Shown here: piece after piece, positions 1 through 5,000 of the stretch
Layout: each line of letters opens with the position of its first letter
Position numbering within the stretch: position 1 is the first letter of the stretch
Origin: Bacteroidota bacterium
GTDB taxonomy: Bacteria; Bacteroidota; Bacteroidia; Chitinophagales; Chitinophagaceae
Length of the DNA stretch: 5,000 nt
Assembly (NCBI GenBank): GCA_025361325.1
Contig: JANYAL010000412.1
Span: forward strand, 1-5,000
Direction of reading: 5' to 3'
Notes under the pieces: generated by a model
What the model was told of the DNA's origin: nothing
Databases searched by the model: none
Seen by the model: only the letters and a program-made list of their open reading frames with translations
Program-made: the position numbers and the translations under genes

Positions 1-150
1 AAAAATGTAGCAGGAAAAATACTATACAAAAATGAGATCATTATCAACCAGGCGGAAATAAATCCTGAAAACTTTTCTCAATGGAATAAAGACAATGAAC
101 AACTCACCAACTTTTATAACCAACAAATCGTTCTAACTCAAAAAAACTAG
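1..150 (+). CDS. C-terminal end of an upstream secreted protein, probably a DUF3857/transglutaminase-like paralogue of the next gene
   Basis: The frame is open from the first base to a TAG stop at 148-150, giving the last 49 residues of a gene that begins outside the window. The tail contains NPENFSQW followed by a helical stretch and ends QIVLTQKN. This parallels the end of the next protein, which has NFEPAANW, a helical stretch and then KILLKKK. A beta strand, a helix carrying an aromatic residue, and a closing I-V/L-L-x-K strand is the usual ending of Bacteroidota DUF3857 proteins. The stop lies 5 bases before the next ATG, so the two genes are almost certainly co-transcribed. The product family is inferred from this short tail and the tandem context. 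The catalytic region cannot be seen, so whether this paralogue is an active transglutaminase is unknown. Confidence 0.6.
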   Translation, partial: KNVAGKILYKNEIIINQAEINPENFSQWNKDNEQLTNFYNQQIVLTQKN

Positions 151-155
151 CCCTT

Positions 156-2417
156 ATGAAATATTTTATTTTATCCTTTGCTTTTATCTTTATCACCGGT
201 CTTTTGCGTATAGATGCACAATCCAAGGAAGTAGAACAATACCGCAAAGAATCTGAAGAAATGCGCAAACAGGTTTGGGCTTCAGACGAGGCAGATTTTA
301 AAGTAAGAGAGATCCCAAAAGAATATGCCAATGCCTCAAAAGTTGTTATTGCCCGTCATACCGAACTTACTGCCAGCAGCAAATCAAAGTTTCATTATTT
401 AGTAATCACTTTTACTGTAACTAAATCAGAAGCGCTTACCGAAGTAGTCAGGGAAATGGTAAAACTGAACGATAAAAATGCCGTAAAGGAATATTCGGAA
501 TTGAGTTTTACCCAACTCAAAAAAACCACTAACTTTTTTCTTGAAAACAAATCAACTATATATGTAGGTGTACGGGTAATAAAACCCAATGGAAGTATGA
601 AAGAAATGAATGGAGATGATATTGTGCTGACTAAAGATGAAAATAAAGAAAAGAAAGCAAAACTGGCGATCCCCGATCTGCAACCCGGTGATATCCTTGA
701 CTATTTTATTGCAACGGTAAAATATATGGATAATGATTTAAGTATTAAATCATACAATGTTTTATTATTTGATGAAGCCCCGGTTCTCAGTCTTTCTTTT
801 CATGCACAGTTAGGTAAAAAATTTTCCATAGAATACCGCAGCTATAATGGAGCGCCCGATTTGCAGGTTAGCAAAAACGATGATAAAGAGATTATTGTTG
901 ATGTTGCAAAAAAGAATATTCCTCCATTTGAGACATCACTTTGGGTTGCACCGGGATTGCAATTGCCTTTTATCAGAATGAATATTGAGTTGGGATACAG
1001 AATGATGGGTTTGCGTAGTGATAGAAAGCCAGGTGAGGTTGAGAAAAATCCTGATGGTGAAAGGTATTTAAAAAGTAAACAAAGTGACCTTTCAAGTTTG
1101 TACTTCAGCAATTACTGGATAGATAATTCCCAATATATACCAGTTGAAAAAATGGCAAAACGAATTGCCAAACAAAATAATGTTTCATACGAAGATTTAA
1201 GTGATGACGTAAAGGCCGCACAATTATTTTATATTTTACGGTATTTGAAACTTCTGAATTTCGACATTAATAAATTGGCCGAAAAAATAAATATTGGCGA
1301 TTATAGTTTCGAGGATATACCGTTCCATTTATATTGCGCATTAAAGGCAGGGGATCTTGACCCTGTACTGCTGGTCAGCAACAAATGTGCTGACTTTCGG
1401 TTATCTGAATTGATGGATGTTTCGGGCGTTACTACATCAGCTTATTTACCAGGTACAAATAAATTTATTTCACTTCAATCTATTTACGATATCCCCTTTG
1501 AAGCACCGCTTAACATGGAAGGAATTGCTAATACGCGCGCATTAGACTATAAAAGCCCTGCTAAGGGATTAAGAATAGCCAGAAGTGCTCCAGCCCCAGA
1601 GGAAACAACAGGCCCCAGTGTACCAACCAGTAATTCTTCAAATAATGCGCATATTGAAAACCTGAAACTCTCCCTTAGTCCTGATATAAATAATCTATTG
1701 GTTAACCGGTCTACTGTATTGAAAGGACATTCAAAGGCTGATCAGCAAAAGAATCTTATCCTGTATGAGGATTTTTATGAAGAAGAAAGAAAAGCACTTA
1801 ATGAAGAGAAATCTTTAATTGAAAGCCTGGAGGATGGTAAAAAAAGTACAAAATATGTGGATGAAGTGACAAGCGCTTTTGCAGAAGCCAGGAAAAAGCA
1901 AAAAGATGCTTTTATAAAAGAAGCTAAGGAAGAATTTGATCAGGAGATCACTGACCTAAAGAATTATAAAACCGATAATCTGGGGGTAAGGCATACCGCT
2001 CCTGATTTTGTGTACAGTTCATCTTTTAATTTAGGCGGATTGCTGAAAAAAGCAGGAAACAACATTATTATTGAGATCGGGAAAATACAAGGCCAGCCTT
2101 TTGTAGCAAAACCCGGACAGCGTAAAAGGGATATCGATGTGTACATGCCTTATGCAAGGAGTATTGAATACAATATTCATTTGCAAGTACCCGAGGGGTA
2201 TACAGCAGAAGGTATTGATGCACTTAACAAAAAAGTGGAAAATGAAACCGGATATTTCGTTGTAGCAGCAAGCGCCACTGATAAATCAGTAACGATAACT
2301 ATTAAAAAACATTACCTGCACAATTTTGAACCGGCAGCGAACTGGGATAAGATCCTTGCCTTTACCGATGCTGCGAATGATTGGTTAAATGCAAAAATAC
2401 TTTTAAAGAAAAAGTAA
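156..2417 (+). CDS. exported DUF3857 / transglutaminase-like domain protein, probably catalytically inactive
   Basis: A 753-residue protein of unknown biochemical role. Residues 1-21 form a signal peptide (MKYF, a hydrophobic run, then IDA|QS as a likely signal peptidase I site), so it should act in the periplasm or outside the cell. Residues of about 60-260 fit DUF3857, with the hallmark KPNGS near 144-147 and PDLQPGDILDY at 173-183. Residues of about 330-460 occupy the transglutaminase-like core position. There the expected G-D-C nucleophile motif reads GDY (381-383), and no FNH histidine follows. Residues 477-505 are a Pro/Ser/Thr/Asn linker, and 535-605 are highly charged and probably helical. 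Residues of about 615-753 form the C-terminal beta domain, with RKRDIDV near 656-662 and IHLQVPEGY at 674-682. ATG 156 is chosen because it supplies the signal peptide and lies 5 bases after the upstream stop. No Shine-Dalgarno is present, as is usual in this phylum. The family assignment is firm; loss of activity is inferred from the missing residues. Confidence 0.88.
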   Translation: MKYFILSFAFIFITGLLRIDAQSKEVEQYRKESEEMRKQVWASDEADFKVREIPKEYANASKVVIARHTELTASSKSKFHYLVITFTVTKSEALTEVVREMVKLNDKNAVKEYSELSFTQLKKTTNFFLENKSTIYVGVRVIKPNGSMKEMNGDDIVLTKDENKEKKAKLAIPDLQPGDILDYFIATVKYMDNDLSIKSYNVLLFDEAPVLSLSFHAQLGKKFSIEYRSYNGAPDLQVSKNDDKEIIVDVAKKNIPPFETSLWVAPGLQLPFIRMNIELGYRMMGLRSDRKPGEVEKNPDGERYLKSKQSDLSSLYFSNYWIDNSQYIPVEKMAKRIAKQNNVSYEDLSDDVKAAQLFYILRYLKLLNFDINKLAEKINIGDYSFEDIPFHLYCALKAGDLDPVLLVSNKCADFRLSELMDVSGVTTSAYLPGTNKFISLQSIYDIPFEAPLNMEGIANTRALDYKSPAKGLRIARSAPAPEETTGPSVPTSNSSNNAHIENLKLSLSPDINNLLVNRSTVLKGHSKADQQKNLILYEDFYEEERKALNEEKSLIESLEDGKKSTKYVDEVTSAFAEARKKQKDAFIKEAKEEFDQEITDLKNYKTDNLGVRHTAPDFVYSSSFNLGGLLKKAGNNIIIEIGKIQGQPFVAKPGQRKRDIDVYMPYARSIEYNIHLQVPEGYTAEGIDALNKKVENETGYFVVAASATDKSVTITIKKHYLHNFEPAANWDKILAFTDAANDWLNAKILLKKK

Positions 2418-2440
2418 AAGGAACAAATTGTTTTTGAATT

Positions 2441-2472
2441 AAAGAACACCCCCCTGGCACAAGTGTTTCTTT
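2441..2472 (+). terminator. terminator-like hairpin after the DUF3857 gene
   Basis: AAAGAACAC (2441-2449) pairs with GTGTTTCTTT (2463-2472) with one bulged base, around a 13-base loop. It begins 23 bases after the stop codon at 2417. The 3' arm is T-rich, but no clean T tract follows and the stem is AT-rich, so termination is plausible rather than certain. The same bases overlap the left edge of the repeat cluster, which may be the real origin of the symmetry. Confidence 0.35.
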
Positions 2473-2730
2473 ACAGATCAATTTCGTTTTCCCTGTTATT
2501 ACTGGAACAATTGGGTCAGAGGATTAAGGATGGGTAAATATCCTAAATTAACTCTAATTTAATTACGATATAACCTGTCAGAAATAACAGGCACAAGTGG
2601 CCCATTATGTTTGATTAAAAAATTGTTTGTTCGGAGTGGGAACACTTGCGTCAGAGGGTGAATTTGTGCCAGGGTCAATTTCTGCCGATCAAATGGGGGT
2701 CAGTAAAAGTGAAATTTCCAAAACACCCCC
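2445..2730. mobile_element. possible decayed insertion-sequence or MITE-like remnant (IS21-type repeated ends, no transposase)
   Basis: The 9-mer AACACCCCC occurs at 2445-2453 and again in the same orientation at 2722-2730. It brackets about 268 bases that would start TGG (2455) and end CCA (2718-2720). Inside are CCCTGGCACAA at 2452-2462 with its exact inverse complement at 2664-2674, and GGCACAAGTG repeated directly at 2456-2465 and 2590-2599. CAAGTGTT (2460-2467) is inverted at 2641-2648, CCTGTTATT (2492-2500) is inverted at 2583-2591, and GTCAGAGG occurs at 2515-2522 and 2650-2657. GGGTCA lies at 2513, 2672 and 2697. Read on the minus strand, 2624-2720 shows roughly 19-base units containing ACCC or TCCC cores, a style seen in the multiple terminal repeats of IS21-family elements. 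No transposase frame lies between. The repeats are directly visible; the element identity and the target duplication are inference. Confidence 0.35.
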
Positions 2731-2772
2731 TTAGAGGTTTTTTTTAAGTTTATCGTTTACATACGCTCACAC

Positions 2773-2798
2773 TTTGCGGCATCCTGGCTGCCGGCAAA
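2773..2798. terminator. hairpin 38 bases beyond the stop of the minus-strand gene
   Basis: TTTGCGGCA (2773-2781) pairs with TGCCGGCAAA (2789-2798) with one bulged G, around a 7-base loop. This is the most GC-rich stem in the gap. Its position suits termination of the minus-strand gene ending at 2837, but no T tract follows in that direction. On the plus strand a short T5 run (2806-2810) follows after 7 bases. The direction is therefore unresolved. Confidence 0.35.
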
Positions 2799-2836
2799 CT
2801 GGTAATTTTTCCTCCCAACAACTATTTATAGTTTGC

Positions 2837-4168
2837 TCACAACCGGTGATATTTATAGGTGTACGTAACGGCCCAACCCATTCCGAACTTTACAACGATG
2901 TCTGAAGAAGAAGGCAGGGGTTTAAAATTTACAGATTTTTGTGCACTGATTGAACCATTACCTGCGGCATTTACCGAGCGGTTCAACTGATCATCTTTTG
3001 TGTCGGAGGAGAGACCTGATGCGGAAACTCCGATCACACCGGAAATAGTCTGGTTGCGTACTGCTGTACCTGAAAAGCCAAAGCTCACGGAAAAGCCATT
3101 CAACCCAAAGGAGGAGGGGGGCGGGTTCCAATTGTAATCAATCTTGTAATCGCCATTATATATACTGTAATGAGCGCTCGTGGATTTTGCCGTGTAACTC
3201 CAGGTGTGATCTTTCCAGGTCGCATTGGGATCTTCAGGGGTAACGGTAGCGGATACCAGTGTCCAGTCCCCTTTCCGGGCTTCCTTTGCCTCGGGGTCAA
3301 GGTAAACCAGGAACCGTCTGTCGCCGGTCGGGGATTCAAGCAATTCCAGGGGAATATCGCTCCACTTATCCTTATACCCGCTATGTCTGACCTTTACGCG
3401 CATCTCACCTGATGCTTCAAAATCACTGAATAGTACTTCACCTCTTACGCTTGTGGTACCGGAACCCACATCCTCGCCATTTATTATATTCACTGCAACG
3501 GCTGCAGCGGCAACAGGTTTGTTGCTTTTACTGTCCAACACTTCTACCACTAAGGAGGTAATGGGTGCATTTCCGGGCTGAAGGATAAAAGTGGCCACGT
3601 CATCAGGAGTTTTTACAGCTCCAAATTCACCCGTGCCTTTCCGGTTCTCTCCAGTTAAGATCCGCTGTTGCTGGGTTTTAAAACCCGCAGCACTCACGGT
3701 TAAGGTCACGTATTCACCAATTATTTGAGTATGCGATGCATCGGCATAGCCCTGGCTATTGGTTGTATTGGATGTGCCGGGTGCAACCAATACCTGTGCG
3801 CCGCTTACCGGCTTTCCGTACTTATCTTTTACATATACTTTGATATTCCGTCTTTCTGGCGGTAGTGCGGCTAAGGAGACCGGGATGGTTGAACCATAGT
3901 TGATACCCATAGTGACATGCGTTCTTTTTTTATAACCCGGTGCGCTTATGGTCACATAACCATAGGGAACCCTGTAAGATATCATGCCACGCTCGTCTGT
4001 ATACCCTTCCGGTGACCCCGCAGCTTTGAGGAGTGCGTTCTTTATTGGTTCGCCGTCCCTCCCTGTAATCACGAAGTTGTAAGTGAACTGTCGGGGCTGG
4101 CCAAAGGTTTGCAAACCTGAAAAAGACAGAATTTGAACCAGCCCAATAATAAGTAGCTTGATTCTCAT
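2837..4168 (-). CDS. exported protein with three tandem carboxypeptidase-regulatory-like domains and an unknown C-terminal domain
   Basis: A 443-residue protein of unknown specific function. Residues 1-23 are a signal peptide (MRIK, a hydrophobic run, then TFG|QPR). Three tandem beta-sandwich repeats of the CarboxypepD_reg type follow, at about 28-99, 107-198 and 204-292. Each has a G/N-x-P-[VI] turn (GEPIKNA, GKPVSGA, NKPVAAA), a T/S...G turn (YTDERG, TTNSQG, TTSVRG) and a closing A/S-x-G-[YF]-K strand (APGYKK, AAGFKT, HSGYKD). Such domains are structural or adhesive and carry no peptidase activity by themselves; no metallopeptidase zinc site is present. Residues of about 296-443 form a Ser/Gly/Asn- and aromatic-rich, beta-strand-like domain I do not recognise, with NWNPPPSSF at 346-354. 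No obvious T9SS sorting tail is seen. The start is the first ATG that gives the signal peptide. Composition is clearly GC-richer than the DUF3857 gene. Confidence 0.85.
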   Translation of the reverse strand: MRIKLLIIGLVQILSFSGLQTFGQPRQFTYNFVITGRDGEPIKNALLKAAGSPEGYTDERGMISYRVPYGYVTISAPGYKKRTHVTMGINYGSTIPVSLAALPPERRNIKVYVKDKYGKPVSGAQVLVAPGTSNTTNSQGYADASHTQIIGEYVTLTVSAAGFKTQQQRILTGENRKGTGEFGAVKTPDDVATFILQPGNAPITSLVVEVLDSKSNKPVAAAAVAVNIINGEDVGSGTTSVRGEVLFSDFEASGEMRVKVRHSGYKDKWSDIPLELLESPTGDRRFLVYLDPEAKEARKGDWTLVSATVTPEDPNATWKDHTWSYTAKSTSAHYSIYNGDYKIDYNWNPPPSSFGLNGFSVSFGFSGTAVRNQTISGVIGVSASGLSSDTKDDQLNRSVNAAGNGSISAQKSVNFKPLPSSSDIVVKFGMGWAVTYTYKYHRL

Positions 4169-4210
4169 TGTTTTATATTTGAGTGAGTAATGGAGTTATA
4201 TGATGTACCC

Positions 4211-4218
4211 CAAAATTA
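4211..4218 (-). promoter_or_regulatory. candidate Bacteroidota -7 promoter element for the minus-strand gene
   Basis: On the minus strand these bases read TAATTTTG, an exact match to the phylum's TAnnTTTG -7 consensus. They lie about 43 bases upstream of the ATG at 4168, which implies a leader of roughly 35 bases. No TTG -33 element is visible at the expected distance, so the call rests on the -7 box and its position. Confidence 0.4.
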
Positions 4219-4228
4219 GGGCAGGTAG

Positions 4229-4253
4229 TTAAGATATAATTATTTAATCTTAA
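4229..4253. repeat. AT-rich inverted repeat upstream of the minus-strand gene's promoter
   Basis: TTAAGAT (4229-4235) is the exact inverse complement of ATCTTAA (4247-4253), separated by 11 bases. It lies about 10 bases upstream of the candidate -7 box, where a dimeric regulator could bind across the -33 region. In AT-rich DNA a 7-base match can arise by chance, so an operator role is only a possibility. Confidence 0.3.
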
Positions 4254-4420
4254 ATTACCAATTAATATGAAAAGACCCCAATGCAAACATTTTCAGAATC
4301 TTTAACTTTAGCAAACCAAAAGCTTCAGAACACAGGTTCAGCAGCTTAAACAAATTTAATTTCTATCCCTATAAAACTAAAACAAAATAAATTCATAATT
4401 GTCAGATTAAGTCCTAACTA

Positions 4421-4537
4421 TTACACTTTATGACTCGGGCAACCACGCTTGCAATGCAACTTATTGTCAAGTAAACTGTTCAACTTTTGTTCTGCTTCAG
4501 ATTCACGGATATTTCCACGATAGTAAAGCATAAACAT
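4421..4537 (-). CDS. doubtful 38-residue ORF or gene remnant
   Basis: The minus-strand frame runs from ATG at 4537-4535 to TAA at 4423-4421. It encodes 38 residues with a coding-like mix: a YYRGN start, a charged amphipathic stretch ESEAEQKLNSLLDNK, and a Cys/His-containing tail, HCKRGCPSH. The frame stays open for six codons upstream of the ATG and then meets a stop, so a longer intact gene is not possible here. I do not recognise the product. It could be a tiny real gene, the 3' remnant of a decayed gene, or chance. It lies wholly inside the divergent intergenic region, where it would be transcribed toward the start of the minus-strand gene. No promoter or start signal was identified for it. 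Confidence 0.2.
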   Translation of the reverse strand: MFMLYYRGNIRESEAEQKLNSLLDNKLHCKRGCPSHKV

Positions 4538-4539
4538 TT

Positions 4540-4547
4540 TATCTTCG
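4540..4547 (+). promoter_or_regulatory. weak -7 candidate for the plus-strand propeller-protein gene
   Basis: TATCTTCG differs from the TAnnTTTG consensus at one position and lies about 31 bases upstream of the ATG at 4579. No convincing TTG -33 element accompanies it. It is listed because it is the best match in the region upstream of this gene. Confidence 0.2.
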
Positions 4548-4578
4548 TAATGCGTTTAATCATACCAACTGATAAAGA

Positions 4579-5000
4579 ATGACTGCATTCTGCTATGATA
4601 AGGCAAACAGGCTTTTATGTGTACTATCAATTTTCTGCTTTATTTGCAGTTGTTCACAAATAAAATCTTCCTCAGATATTTCCATTGAGCGTTATGACGG
4701 ACCTGATAAAGCTGCTGAATTTGAATTTAACCGCACTAGAGATCCTTTAACCGGCAAAATCCCTGCCGACCGGCTTATACATTCTCTCTTGTATACAGAT
4801 TCCTTACAAAAGATACTTCCTTTTCAGATTATGACTGGATATGGCACCTGGACAGAAAGGGGCCCAAACAGTGATGCGGTCGGGCCCTCCAATGGGAATT
4901 CACGGGCCAACAGTGGTGTAACTTCAGGTAGGATCAGGGCTATTTTGGCTGATGCTGCTGATCCTACTGGTAAAACAGTTTTTATTGGTGGTGTTGATGG
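4579..5000 (+). CDS. N-terminal part of a secreted BNR/sortilin (VPS10)-like beta-propeller protein, possibly a lipoprotein
   Basis: The frame runs from ATG 4579 to the window edge, giving 140 complete codons. An in-frame TAA at 4573-4575 shows that this is the first possible start. Residues of about 12-24 are hydrophobic and end ICSC (22-25) followed by SQ, which resembles a lipobox with Cys25 as the lipidated residue; ordinary signal peptidase cleavage is the alternative. The next region has ERYDGP, a short acidic/aromatic stretch (AAEFEFNRTRDP) and TGKIPADRL. After it comes WTERGPN, a Gly/Ser/Asn-rich loop and SGRIRAILAD, then TVFIGGVDG. This order (aromatic ERGPN, GR-x-RAI, DPTGKTVFIGG) is the first blade of large Bacteroidota propeller proteins that often carry a type IX secretion C-terminal tail. 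That tail lies outside the window, so the sorting route cannot be judged. Function beyond an exported propeller scaffold is unknown. Confidence 0.75.
   Translation, partial: MTAFCYDKANRLLCVLSIFCFICSCSQIKSSSDISIERYDGPDKAAEFEFNRTRDPLTGKIPADRLIHSLLYTDSLQKILPFQIMTGYGTWTERGPNSDAVGPSNGNSRANSGVTSGRIRAILADAADPTGKTVFIGGVD

Larger units (their letters stand above)
2418..2836. other. convergent intergenic region with hairpins and many short repeats, no gene seen
   Basis: This 419-base gap separates two genes that converge. I find no convincing coding frame or RNA gene. It holds a hairpin just after the plus-strand stop (2441-2472), a T8 tract at 2738-2745 preceded only by a very weak stem, and a hairpin at 2773-2798. 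Between these lies a cluster of short direct and inverted repeats, described separately. The gap is long for a convergent pair, which fits inserted and decayed material. Confidence 0.7.
4169..4578. other. divergent intergenic region with likely promoters and no confident gene
   Basis: This 410-base, mostly AT-rich gap lies between divergently transcribed genes. It holds a good -7 box for the minus-strand gene (4211-4218), a weak -7 candidate for the plus-strand gene (4540-4547) and a 7-base inverted repeat (4229-4253). A perfect 11-base palindrome, TTGCAATGCAA, sits at 4449-4459. One doubtful 38-codon minus-strand frame (4421-4537) is also present. The stretch from about 4260 to 4420 shows nothing I can interpret. 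Confidence 0.65.

Noticed and set aside
104..331. Minus-strand open frame overlapping the start of the DUF3857 gene
   Set aside because: It lies antisense to a clear signal-peptide-bearing gene, its composition mirrors that gene, and it shows no recognisable domain.
842..1111. Minus-strand open frame inside the DUF3857 gene (with similar ones at 395-589 and 1964-2146)
   Set aside because: All lie fully inside a well-supported gene on the other strand and have no family features.
2738..2745. T8 tract as an intrinsic terminator
   Set aside because: The preceding bases form at best a very weak, bulged stem (CCT/AGG core), so it is noted only as part of the intergenic region.
3100..3412. Open frames on both strands inside the CarboxypepD_reg gene (3100-3339 minus, 3170-3412 plus)
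   Set aside because: They overlap a well-supported gene, and their Pro/Gly-rich translations are what out-of-frame reading of GC-richer DNA gives.
2837..4168. Annotation as a carboxypeptidase
   Set aside because: Only the regulatory-like beta-sandwich domains are present; there is no zinc-binding or catalytic peptidase domain.
4268..4306. A 12-codon plus-strand frame beginning ATGAAAAGACCC
   Set aside because: It is too short and has no supporting signal or context.
4821..4940. Gly/Ser/Asn-rich loop between WTERGPN and SGRIRAI as an unusual insertion
   Set aside because: From memory of the family, Bacteroidota propeller proteins often carry a similar loop here, so it is not evidently novel.
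1..5000. CRISPR array, tRNA/rRNA genes, toxin-antitoxin or defence genes
   Set aside because: No regularly spaced repeats, cloverleaf-like sequence or matching protein motifs were seen on either strand.

Overview
The window looks like a chromosomal stretch of a Bacteroidota (Bacteroidetes) genome, probably a Chitinophagaceae or Sphingobacteriales relative. That is inferred from four things: the protein families (DUF3857/transglutaminase-like secreted proteins, a multi-domain carboxypeptidase-regulatory-like secreted protein, and a BNR/sortilin-type propeller protein), AT-rich start contexts with no Shine-Dalgarno sequence, a TAnnTTTG-type -7 box, and moderate-to-low GC.

Layout, left to right. 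Positions 1-150 hold the last 49 codons of a plus-strand gene. Five bases later comes a complete plus-strand gene (156-2417). It encodes a 753-residue exported protein with the DUF3857, transglutaminase-like and C-terminal beta-domain architecture. The two tails look alike, so this is probably a tandem pair of paralogues in one operon. The transglutaminase-like core of the complete gene appears to lack its catalytic Cys and His.

A 419-base convergent intergenic region (2418-2836) follows. It holds a terminator-like hairpin, a second hairpin near the opposing gene, and an unusually dense set of short direct and inverted repeats. The repeats resemble the decayed ends of an insertion sequence with no transposase between them. 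A minus-strand gene (2837-4168) then encodes an exported protein with three tandem CarboxypepD_reg-like beta-sandwich domains and an unrecognised C-terminal domain of about 145 residues. This gene is visibly richer in GC than the DUF3857 gene.

A 410-base divergent intergenic region (4169-4578) carries a plausible promoter for the minus-strand gene, small palindromes and one doubtful 38-codon minus-strand ORF. The last gene starts at 4579 on the plus strand and runs off the window. It begins with a lipoprotein-like signal and enters the conserved WxERGPN...GR.RAI region typical of secreted Bacteroidota beta-propeller proteins.

All four substantial genes encode envelope or secreted proteins. 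Nothing ties them into one pathway beyond the tandem DUF3857 pair. I see no defence system, CRISPR array, RNA gene or clear novel multi-gene system.
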